From the NCBI RefSeq assembly GCF_040256395.1, contig NZ_CP158299.1, positions 526,001 to 590,000 on the forward strand: a stretch of DNA of 64,000 nt. Direction: 5' to 3'. Below the pieces are notes generated by a model. The model did no database searches and was not told where the DNA came from. It saw only the letters and a program-made list of their open reading frames with translations. Positions 57,301 to 64,000 of this stretch are shown piece by piece. This stretch comes from Deinococcus sonorensis KR-87. Its GTDB lineage: Bacteria; Deinococcota; Deinococci; Deinococcales; Deinococcaceae. The translations under genes and the position numbers were made by a program. How positions within the stretch are numbered: the stretch's first letter is position 1; each line of letters begins with the position of its first letter.

Positions 57301-59163
57301 GTAGAGGGTGCCGCTGGCGCCGCGCAGCGGATCGGGGAGGGCCTGCCCGTTCAGGCGGCTGCTGCCCGGCACGAAGCTGGCGCCCGCCGGGGGCCGGTGG
57401 GCGATCACCAGGTCGCCACTCCGGGCCGGCGCGCTGTACGGCAGCGTCACGGTGCTCTCGCGCGACACGCTCGGCGCGGGGCGCGGCTCGGGGGCGGGCG
57501 TGACCGGGGTGGCCGGGGCCACGGCCGTCAGGGTGCCGCCGACCGTCTGCGGGGCGGAGCACGCCCGGCTGTCGAGCCGCGCCTGTAGGGTGTGGGTGCC
57601 GGGCGCAGTGACGCGGACCCGGTAGCTCAGCTCGCGCGCCTCTCCGGCCGCCAGGGTGCCCTGGAAGTCGGGGGCGTCCACGGCCTCCAGGCCATCGCTG
57701 GGCGTGTCGTGCAGCACGAACGCCATCGGCTGCGCGGCGGTGTTGCGGACCGTCAGGTGCACCGTCCGCGTGTCGCCCACCTGGGCCGGCTCCAGCGGCG
57801 CGCGGCTCAGCTGCAGGCGGGTGGCCGTGGGCAGGACATTCACCCGGACGCTCTGCAGCTGCCCCCAGGGAAAGAGCCGGGCCAGCACGGTCAGCGGCCC
57901 GGCGGCGGTCGCCACCCCGGTCACGCTCAGGGCGCCCGGCTGGGCCGCGCTGAAGGTGCCACGCTGCTCGGTGGCGCCCTGCAGCCGCAGGCCGGGGACG
58001 TCCAGCGTCAGCTGCAGCGGCAGCGCCCCGGCGTAGGCGGTGCTGGCGCGCGCGCGCAGCGTCACCGTGTCACCGACGCACACCTCGGTCTTGTCCGCCT
58101 CCACGCTCAGTGCCACCTGCGGGCGGACCTCCACCCGCGCGTCGCTGAGCCCGCCCTGCGGCACCGCCAGGGCGGAGCGGTCGAGCGCCACCTCAGCGCC
58201 CGGAATCGGCGCCACGCTGAGCGGATACTCGCCGGCCGGCACCCGCTGGGTGAGGCTGCCCACCACCCGCAGCGTCTGCTGGCCCACCGTCACGTCGGCG
58301 CTGGTCGGCTGCACGCTGCCGGGCAGCACCAGTTCGGCCGTCACGCGCAGCTGTCCGGTCTGGTCCACCCGGGTCAGGGTCAGCGGGGTGCTGGCGCCGG
58401 CCCGCATCAGGCTGATGCCGACCGAGTTCGAGTGCTGCCGCGCCGCGCCAGCCTGCCGCAACTCGATCACGTAGCGGCCCGCCGCCTGCGGGAGCGGCAG
58501 GTCGGTCCAGGCGAGGTCGCCGCTGACCGGCAGCGGGGTGACGCGGCCCTGCTCATCGCGCACCCGCGCCTCCAGTTCACCGGGGCCGTCGCCGTCGTAC
58601 ATCCGCACCACGTAGGGCGCGGCGCCATCGGTGGTGACGTTCACGGCCGGCACCCAGTCCTGGGCGTGGATGGTGACGGTGAGGCGGTCCGACTGCATGT
58701 CGGCGCTCAGGCCGGTCAGCCGCACCGCGAAGGTGTTCTTGCCGTTGCCGCTGGTCTGGGCGCTCAGCCGGTAGTGCCCGGCGGGCAGCTCCTGGTCCAG
58801 CAGGGTGTCCCAGGCGTGGCTGCCCGGCGTGAAGGTGCGCCGCACCACCACCGTGCCGTCGTCGGCGAGCACGCTGAAGGTGGTGGTGACGGCCGGGCCG
58901 CCGTACACCTCATCGCCGTAGAAGCGGTCGCTGCGGTAGTCGGCCGGGTCCACGCGCGGGCTGTACAGGTCCAGCCGGATCCGGCCGCCGACCGCCACAT
59001 TGAGGTTCAGCGTCTGGTCACCCACCGTCCACATCAGCCGGTCGCCGACGCTGGTCAGCGGCAGGCTGGTGTCCACGCCCTGCGCGCGGGCGGCCGGGCC
59101 GGCGGCCAGCAGGGCGGTGAGGGCGGTCAGGGCCGCCAGGACGAGTTTGCCTTCTGCGTTCAC
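54382..59163 (-). CDS. Very large Ig-like/beta-barrel outer-membrane protein
   Basis: A 1593-residue exported protein. The signal peptide is cut after AARA (residue 27). About residues 30-560 are a series of Ig-like beta-sandwich segments, then a Pro-rich stretch ([16 protein letters not shown]), further beta modules and, from about 1110 to the end, regularly alternating beta strands with Gly and aromatic residues (for example [21 protein letters not shown]), which look like an outer-membrane barrel ending in [17 protein letters not shown]. The start is a GTG after GGAGGT, two bases beyond the stop of the previous gene. It may display or export its operon partners. The function is inferred only. 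Confidence 0.8.
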   Translation of the reverse strand: MNAEGKLVLAALTALTALLAAGPAARAQGVDTSLPLTSVGDRLMWTVGDQTLNLNVAVGGRIRLDLYSPRVDPADYRSDRFYGDEVYGGPAVTTTFSVLADDGTVVVRRTFTPGSHAWDTLLDQELPAGHYRLSAQTSGNGKNTFAVRLTGLSADMQSDRLTVTIHAQDWVPAVNVTTDGAAPYVVRMYDGDGPGELEARVRDEQGRVTPLPVSGDLAWTDLPLPQAAGRYVIELRQAGAARQHSNSVGISLMRAGASTPLTLTRVDQTGQLRVTAELVLPGSVQPTSADVTVGQQTLRVVGSLTQRVPAGEYPLSVAPIPGAEVALDRSALAVPQGGLSDARVEVRPQVALSVEADKTEVCVGDTVTLRARASTAYAGALPLQLTLDVPGLRLQGATEQRGTFSAAQPGALSVTGVATAAGPLTVLARLFPWGQLQSVRVNVLPTATRLQLSRAPLEPAQVGDTRTVHLTVRNTAAQPMAFVLHDTPSDGLEAVDAPDFQGTLAAGEARELSYRVRVTAPGTHTLQARLDSRACSAPQTVGGTLTAVAPATPVTPAPEPRPAPSVSRESTVTLPYSAPARSGDLVIAHRPPAGASFVPGSSRLNGQALPDPLRGASGTLYWVLPVSGIQLQQGQLSYRLTHQDALGVLDAPALLARPEAAPRELLQGVLDPADLAAATPLTETAPDAENEGAIRLPLQGSVLRIRDRISVVVDAPLGPVPTLSVNGRAISEDSIGSVTTDSARGVQRLVYVGVPLTAGPNVLKFLNDTVTVQLVGSTTRLEVRPEQLLADGSTPVRVRVRALDAAGNLTSMPSVTLRTSLEPRTPDADSGESGYQLRLQNGEGVLELQPQASPTTLQLDLQNGDQVQRHTFEIRPDDRRVGVGVLSATVGLDGQLSSSDLSWQGRASFEGPLQGGKLYAVADKDGLPTGTLPLVRNPVIGDASSETVTLQGSDPAALLYDHPAFRVQYRRTALPMDVLPVSEQFTALSGYSKGSTSVSGFVALVPRDRVSELPLTPSGTRLLRLPAGGIVEGSETLVLVTVEPDTGKILKRQTLTRDVDYVLDTSTGIITLTRVIEPLDPDLNRLQVLASYRLLNAETNRPLAFGAQVRHTGEHYTVGVAAVRLDQATTYGARATYDNGAVHGQALLAYSGGLQGSADVSAPVANGTLNARVRYQQAGYQGLGAFDPGLTAGASYQANFGTNLKGVLDGDYHHLLTGDGGSVGARAELRVAPFTVGGGLRYAFGDTYGVGAVGSVGYQQGRLDAKVVHTQPLTGNLDPTTNITAKFRVTDKVSLGLTDAIVWGAGDTGDITQAAVLSLDAVVGNVNYAAGYELPTAAGAGNRARFGVSTGLTLSERVSLGLRGSAVYDLGAKTSTVGAGANLNYHTGTVSATAGSDVTFSGGTFGVVLRGGVTGSVTPNLTLTADALGELTTDRSGLRASLGYAYRTGTLNSLGYARYQQGSLGGTQPEMSAGVSAEEHRSNWAVRGAVDTRTLLNDPDSFTVQAQAGGTYYLSDRFGVGAWGRLLSQPASSSTQAGYGLEASVRALPGTWLTAGYNFRGFEGLPSSGTYTKPGLYVRLDLTVDDQSFGGNK

Positions 59164-59165
59164 GT

Positions 59166-61946
59166 TTAGTACCTCCAGCTCACATCGGGGTCGGTGGTGG
59201 CGGCCCGGTCTGCCCCGACGCCGTTGAAACGGTAGGTGAGAGAGGTTTCACCTGCGCTTAACGTACCGCTGTAAGTATTTCTGCCTTCTTTCAGAACGGC
59301 CCCGTCCGGCAGCGGGTCGGTGAGCGTCACCGCCTCAAGCGTCCGGGGGCTCTGGATCGTCAGCGTCACCCGGTAGCCGTCGCCGTCCGGCACCACGACC
59401 TTGTCGATGCGGACGTCCCCCACCGTCAGGGTGGTGCGGCGCAGCACGTCGATGGCCGAGGGCAGCGGCTCCAGCGGGAAGTCCACGCTGGTGAGCCCGC
59501 GCACCTCCACCGTCTGCGTGCCGCGCAGGCCGCCGTCGGCCGGCATCGGCCGCGCCGGGTAGGGGGTGCTGCCGGGGTCCAGACGCAGCGCCTGAAGGCC
59601 GTACGGCACGTTGGTGAAGTGGTAGCGGCCCGAGCGGTCGGTCAGGGTCAGCCGGCCGCCGGCCAGCAGCACGCGTGCCCGCTCGACCGGGGTGTCCACG
59701 CCCGCATCGAAAATGCCGTTGCGGTTGCGGTCGATAAACACCACCCCGATCAGGTCGCCGAGCGGCGCGAACTTCAGGGGCGCCAGCGTGGCGGTCGCCA
59801 CCGCCTGGTTGCTGCTGATGGCCCGCGCGGTGCCGCCGGCCCCGATGCCGACCACCTGCACGGTGTTGACCAGCGTGCCCGTCGCCTCCGGCGTGACGCG
59901 CGTGGCGTAGGTGATCACCACCTCGCCCCCGGCCGGGATGCGGTCCACGGTCCAGCGCAGGACCCGCGCCGTGGTGTCCGGATCGGGGAACGCCTGGCCA
60001 TCCAGGGTACTGGTGCCGGCGACGTACTGCAGGCCCACGGCTGGCGTGTCGGTCACGAGCGCGTCCACGATGTCGGTGGTGGGCGAGTGGTTGCGGATGC
60101 GCAGGGTGTAGACCAGCCGGTCCCCGAAGGTGGCCTGGGCGGCGCTCGACACCTTGGTCACGCTGAGGCTCGCGCTCCAGACCGGCGTCACCACCTCGTT
60201 GCTCGGCACGGCGGCCGGCAGCTCGCTGCTGGTCAGCTGACCGGTGTTCTTCAGCACCTCCCCGTCGAGGGCGCGCTCCGTCACCACGACCCGGACCGTG
60301 ACCGTGCGGGTCTCGCCCGGCTGCAGGGTGCCGAGCGCCCACTGGACCGTCTGGGCGCCGGACGTGCCGGTCACGCTGCCGCCACCGGACGCCTCCACCT
60401 CGTCGGTATGGGCCGGCAGCGGATCGCTCAGGACCACGCCGGTCAGCGGCTGGGCGTAGGGATTGCGGACCGTCAGGGTGTAGGTGATGAATTCCCCGCT
60501 GGCCACCGTGACGCCCGGGGCCACGCTGCTGCTCTTGTGCACCTCCGGCAGGCCGGCCTCCAGCGCCTGCACCACGTCACGGGTGCGGTTGCTGGTGCCG
60601 CGGGCGCCGGTGGCGGTGACCAGCGCGTCCAGCGCCCCGGCCTGGTCGGCGGCGTAGCAGACGCGCACCGGCGTGCTGGCGCCGGGGTCGAGGGTCAGCG
60701 GCTGGACCAGCGGCGCGCCGCTGGCAGACAGCAGCGTGGCGGTCGCGTGGCCCTGGGTGTCCTGCACCGTGAGGGTGTAGCTGTCCTGCACGTCGCCGGT
60801 GTTCTTCAGGGTGTGGTCGAAGCAGATGAGCTGCCCCACCACCCCGAAGCTGCGCGTCTGGGTATCGCTGGGCGAGTCTTCCGGCGCCTCCGGCACGCCG
60901 AGCGGCCCGATGGCCACCGCCGGCTGGTAGCGCACGTCGGCGGTGGCGGTGCTGGCGACGTCCTTGCCGCCGGTGGTGGCGGTGGCGACGTTCGGGATCA
61001 TGTGGTTCTCGGCGCTGGCGCCCGCCAGCATCCGGAAGCTCAGGTTCAGCTGCGCGCCGGCCGGCAGGCTGGCCACGCGCACGCGCACGCCCTGCACCGG
61101 GGTCGGCTCGGCCGCGCCCCAGGTGGTGCCGTCCGCCGTGTACTCCAGCGTGGCCCCGGCCGCGCCGCTCACCGCCGCGCTGCCCGGCACGAAGCTCAGG
61201 CCCTGGCTCAACTGCGCGGCCAGCGGGTCGCTGAGCAGCAGCTCGCGGCTGTCACCCTGGCCGTTGTTGCTGGCCTTCACCGTGACGGTCGTCTCGCTGC
61301 CGGGCCGTACCAGCGCCGGGCTGAAGGTCTTCTGCACCGTCAGCTCGGGCGGCGGGCCCACCGTCACGCGGCTGACGTTGTTGCTGTCCTGCGCGCCACC
61401 CGAGCAGGCACCGATCAGGTTGACGAACGCGTCGCCGCGCGCCGCGTCGGTGGTGCGGACCACCAGCAGCACCTGTGCGCTGCCGTCCGCGGGCAGCGTG
61501 ACGCTGCTGATCTGCGGCTCCCCGCCGTCGAGCCGGCCGTTGCCGTTCAGGTCCTGATACACCGCGGTGGTGGGGGCAAACGCGCTGGTCGCCTCCACCG
61601 CGCCGATGAGCGGCAGGGTGGCCGGCGCGTTGCCGGCGTTCACCACCGTGTACGGGAAGGTGGTCTGCTCGCCGGGCAGCAGGACCGCCTGCTGGCCGGC
61701 TGCGGCCACGGTGCCGTCCGGAGACACGCTGACCGCACAGATCGCCTGGACCACACTGCTGACCGTGTTGCTCTGCGCTTCGGTGACGTCGCCGGGCGCC
61801 ACCGGGTCGAAGGTGCCGGTGGCGACGTTGGTGATGACGGTGCCGGCCGGCGTCCCGACGGCAGCCGCGCGCGGCAGGCCGAGGCCCACGATCAGCGCCA
61901 GCACGGCGGTCATGAGCGGAGCGGATGGTCTGAACAGCTGGTTCAC
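59166..61946 (-). CDS. DUF11/SdrD B-like surface protein
   Basis: A 926-residue exported protein. The signal peptide is cut after AAA (about residue 29). Several DUF11-type modules follow (PPELTVQKTFSPALVRPG, EVHKSSSVAPGVTVASGEFITYTLTV landmark GEFITYTLTV, SLSVTKVSSAAQATFGDRLVYTLRI landmark GDRLVYTLRI). Near the C-terminus is an SdrD B-like domain (GDLIGVVFIDRNRNGIFDAGVD...SGRYHFTNVPYG) with a calcium-type loop; another such loop, DLNGNGRLDGG, lies near residue 132. GTG start with AAGGAG upstream. It is followed after two bases by the giant barrel gene, so translation is probably coupled. Confidence 0.88.
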   Translation of the reverse strand: MNQLFRPSAPLMTAVLALIVGLGLPRAAAVGTPAGTVITNVATGTFDPVAPGDVTEAQSNTVSSVVQAICAVSVSPDGTVAAAGQQAVLLPGEQTTFPYTVVNAGNAPATLPLIGAVEATSAFAPTTAVYQDLNGNGRLDGGEPQISSVTLPADGSAQVLLVVRTTDAARGDAFVNLIGACSGGAQDSNNVSRVTVGPPPELTVQKTFSPALVRPGSETTVTVKASNNGQGDSRELLLSDPLAAQLSQGLSFVPGSAAVSGAAGATLEYTADGTTWGAAEPTPVQGVRVRVASLPAGAQLNLSFRMLAGASAENHMIPNVATATTGGKDVASTATADVRYQPAVAIGPLGVPEAPEDSPSDTQTRSFGVVGQLICFDHTLKNTGDVQDSYTLTVQDTQGHATATLLSASGAPLVQPLTLDPGASTPVRVCYAADQAGALDALVTATGARGTSNRTRDVVQALEAGLPEVHKSSSVAPGVTVASGEFITYTLTVRNPYAQPLTGVVLSDPLPAHTDEVEASGGGSVTGTSGAQTVQWALGTLQPGETRTVTVRVVVTERALDGEVLKNTGQLTSSELPAAVPSNEVVTPVWSASLSVTKVSSAAQATFGDRLVYTLRIRNHSPTTDIVDALVTDTPAVGLQYVAGTSTLDGQAFPDPDTTARVLRWTVDRIPAGGEVVITYATRVTPEATGTLVNTVQVVGIGAGGTARAISSNQAVATATLAPLKFAPLGDLIGVVFIDRNRNGIFDAGVDTPVERARVLLAGGRLTLTDRSGRYHFTNVPYGLQALRLDPGSTPYPARPMPADGGLRGTQTVEVRGLTSVDFPLEPLPSAIDVLRRTTLTVGDVRIDKVVVPDGDGYRVTLTIQSPRTLEAVTLTDPLPDGAVLKEGRNTYSGTLSAGETSLTYRFNGVGADRAATTDPDVSWRY

Positions 61947-62003
61947 AGGCGGGGACTCCTTGCGGAACGATGGGGTCTGAATTCGGGGAGGGCTTCAGAC
62001 AAC

Positions 62004-62031
62004 GCGTGCCCTTGATTGCTCAAGGGCACGC
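62004..62031. other. Perfect hairpin between surface-protein genes
   Basis: GCGTGCCCTTG (62004-62014), loop ATTGCT, CAAGGGCACGC (62021-62031), 11 perfect pairs, in the 110 bases between the first and second genes of the operon. No T tract follows on the minus strand, so it may reduce read-through or protect the upstream message. Confidence 0.6.
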
Positions 62032-62056
62032 GGAATCACCCATCAGGCGAAGCGGG

Positions 62057-64000
62057 TTATTTGACGGTGACGACGATGTTCAGGGTGACGCTGCCCAGCG
62101 CGGGGACCGTGTCGGTCGCCGTGATGACGTTGTCACTGTTGGTGTCGACGGCCACCTGCAGGCTGGTGATGACGGTGCCGGCGACCGGCGCGGTGGTGCT
62201 CCAGGCGCCGCCGTTCACCTTGTAGTACACGGTGCCGCTGAAGCTGGCCGTGGCGCTGACCGACACCAGGTCCGAGTAGGTGTAGACGTTGGTGCTGCCG
62301 GTCGCGCTGTCACTCAGGACGAAGTTCTTGATCGCGGCGTTGTAGTTGTTCTTCGCCACGATCTTGTAGCGCAGCGTGTCGCCGGGCAGCGTGGTCAGGG
62401 CCAGCTTCTCGGCCGCGATGCCGGTGGGGCCGGTCGCGCCCTTGGTCTGGTACTTGCGGATGAACATGCCGGTCGTGGGATCACCGGTGATCGGGTCGCG
62501 GTCGGTGTTCACCACCGAGATCTTGATCACGTCATCGTTGTCGCTGGAGAGAATGGTGCTGAAGTTGCCGGTGGCCGACTGCGGCACCAGCACGGTTCCG
62601 GCCAGCGCGTCGGCCGGCACGTCCACGATGCCGTAGACGGTGATCTCGTCGTTGGCGCCGACGATCGGCGAGATGTAGCGTCCCGAGCTGTCCTTGGCCA
62701 GCTCCACACCGCTGGCGTTCACATAGCGGACCGTCGCGGTGCTGGTGCCGTTCGCCGTGTTGGGGAAGCTCAGGGTGGCGGTGGTCAGGGTGTAGCTGTC
62801 GGCGTACTCGCCACGGTTGACCAGGTCCATCGGGAACACCGCGCGGCGGTCGGTGGTGTTCTGCGCGACCGTGGTGGCCGAGGCCGGCGCGACGGTGGGA
62901 TCGACCGTCTGGGTGGCGGTGGCCACCGTGTTGTCCACACCGAGGGTGGTGCCGTTGCTGTCACCGAACTGCATGCTGGCCGGCATGATGGTGTCGCTGC
63001 TGGTCGCGTCGGCCACCACGCCGCTGTCGTTGCCCGAGTCGATGCCCACCAGGACGACGACCGGCGCGGGATCGGTGGTGGCGGTCTTGTTCGAGTCCGG
63101 GTAGGTGACCTGGACGCGGACGTCGGTGGTGCTCGGCGTGACAAACCCGGAGGCCAGCGCGATGGTGGGGTACTTCGAGCCGGTGGCCGGATCGGTGTAG
63201 AGGGTCGTGATGGCCGTGCCGTCGTTGTTCAGGAAGCGCACGACGACGCCGCCAGGCAGCAGGAAGCTGCCGTCGTTGTTGTTGATGCCGATCGGGTTGC
63301 CGCTGCTGTCGGTCGGGAACAGGTTGACCGTGTCGGCCATGCCGGTGTTGGTCAGGGTGTTGACGAAGGTGACCACGTCATCGGTGGTGTTGGTGTCGGC
63401 CGTCGGGTAGGCGATCTGGTTGCTGCCGGACTTGGCGATCGGCGTGCTGGTGGTGGTGGGGTCCACGTAACCGGTGACCTTGGGGTCGCTGGTGGTGCCG
63501 GGCGTGCCGGGAGGCGACACCGGGTTGACCGGGGTGGTGGGGTTCGCCGGATCGTAGTTGGGATCCTGGGTGCCGGTGGGGCCGCTGGGCGGCACGACCA
63601 CGGTGGGCAGCGGAGTGCCGGGGTTGTTGGGATCCTTGCTCGGCGGGTCGACCGACACCAGCGGCTTGTACAGCCGCACGCGGGTGTACTGCAGGTCGGT
63701 GGTGGCTTCGTCGGTGGCCGCGATGGTGCCGGCGCTGTACACGTTTGCATTGCCGCGCGGGCTCACCGAGAAGTCCGCGGTGGGATTGGCCGAGCTCGGC
63801 ACCAGGATGCGCTGCTCCAGGGCAACCTGACCCTCGTCGGTGGCGGTGGTGGGATCGTCGGCCGGCACCGACACGATGCCGGGGTAGGTGACGGTGTCGC
63901 TCGAGTCGTACACCTTGGTGGTGCCCACCCAGTACTGAACGACCGTGCCGGTGGGCAGGGTGGTGCCGCCCAGGTACGGGGCGACCGTCACGTTGTAGGC
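62057..64000 (-). CDS. Exported repeat protein, N-terminus outside the window
   Basis: At least 648 residues of a protein whose frame is still open at the window edge, so the start is not seen. It consists of Thr/Asn/Asp-rich beta modules, including a Pro/Gly/Asn-rich stretch (DPPSKDPNNPGTPLP and GPTGTQDPNYDPANPTTP) and DUF11-like segments near the C-terminus (AEKLALTTLPGDTLRYKIVAKNNY, landmark PGDTLRYKIVAKN). It ends in TDTVPALGSVTLNIVVTVK. As the first gene of the operon in this window it may be a surface or S-layer-associated protein. No enzymatic motif is seen. Confidence 0.8.
   Translation of the reverse strand, partial: AYNVTVAPYLGGTTLPTGTVVQYWVGTTKVYDSSDTVTYPGIVSVPADDPTTATDEGQVALEQRILVPSSANPTADFSVSPRGNANVYSAGTIAATDEATTDLQYTRVRLYKPLVSVDPPSKDPNNPGTPLPTVVVPPSGPTGTQDPNYDPANPTTPVNPVSPPGTPGTTSDPKVTGYVDPTTTSTPIAKSGSNQIAYPTADTNTTDDVVTFVNTLTNTGMADTVNLFPTDSSGNPIGINNNDGSFLLPGGVVVRFLNNDGTAITTLYTDPATGSKYPTIALASGFVTPSTTDVRVQVTYPDSNKTATTDPAPVVVLVGIDSGNDSGVVADATSSDTIMPASMQFGDSNGTTLGVDNTVATATQTVDPTVAPASATTVAQNTTDRRAVFPMDLVNRGEYADSYTLTTATLSFPNTANGTSTATVRYVNASGVELAKDSSGRYISPIVGANDEITVYGIVDVPADALAGTVLVPQSATGNFSTILSSDNDDVIKISVVNTDRDPITGDPTTGMFIRKYQTKGATGPTGIAAEKLALTTLPGDTLRYKIVAKNNYNAAIKNFVLSDSATGSTNVYTYSDLVSVSATASFSGTVYYKVNGGAWSTTAPVAGTVITSLQVAVDTNSDNVITATDTVPALGSVTLNIVVTVK

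Overview
The window is high-GC DNA that reads as Deinococcus or a close relative. The genes are nearly all strongly GC-biased at third codon positions. Several have a TANNNT -10 box 5 to 13 bases before the start codon and no ribosome-binding site (17261, 40131, perhaps 11900), the leaderless arrangement common in Deinococcus. The gene content fits too: NrdI-NrdE-NrdF, DUF1990 and DUF4287 proteins, CheB-type proteins with a C-terminal zinc ribbon, and giant DUF11 surface proteins. Genus is inferred, species is not.

Left part (1-18,040). A methionine aminopeptidase tail is followed by a peptidase E-like protein. Then comes a roughly 9.7-kb cluster: a LacI-family regulator with two matching operators, a peptide-type ABC importer (binding protein, permease, a fused permease-ATPase, second ATPase), two hormone-sensitive-lipase-type esterases and a Nif3-like protein. 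It looks like an uptake and hydrolysis unit for an ester- or amide-containing nutrient. Next are a PAS sensor kinase, a DUF1990 protein, transaldolase, a diacylglycerol-kinase-like lipid kinase and a coiled-coil protein.

Middle (18,235-33,119). A membrane-anchored esterase is divergent from a class Ib ribonucleotide reductase operon (nrdI-nrdE-nrdF-thioredoxin-like). The leader of that operon carries a cobalamin riboswitch followed by an intrinsic terminator. This links expression of the B12-independent reductase to cobalamin supply and is the most striking item in the window. Then come two CheB-type methylesterases, a CheB-CheR-PAS fusion, a PAS histidine kinase and a small helical protein, with no chemoreceptor, CheA or CheW nearby; a lipoprotein and a DinB-like protein follow.

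Right part (33,401-64,000). A SARP-like regulator is divergent from an archaic-type chaperone-usher pilus operon (two SCPU-like subunits, chaperone, usher) that has a strong promoter. A MarR regulator precedes a two-ring-cleaving-dioxygenase-like/DoxX operon resembling Bacillus catDE, and a 13-base sequence is shared by both promoter regions. Then a GH5 glycoside hydrolase lipoprotein, an AraC regulator with a quinone-oxidoreductase-like protein, a DUF4287 protein, and a TetR regulator with a second oxidoreductase (again with matching palindromes). The last 13.5 kb, all on the minus strand, is an operon of four very large exported proteins (DUF11/Ig-like repeats and one predicted outer-membrane barrel) with almost no spacing between genes; the first of them runs off the window edge.
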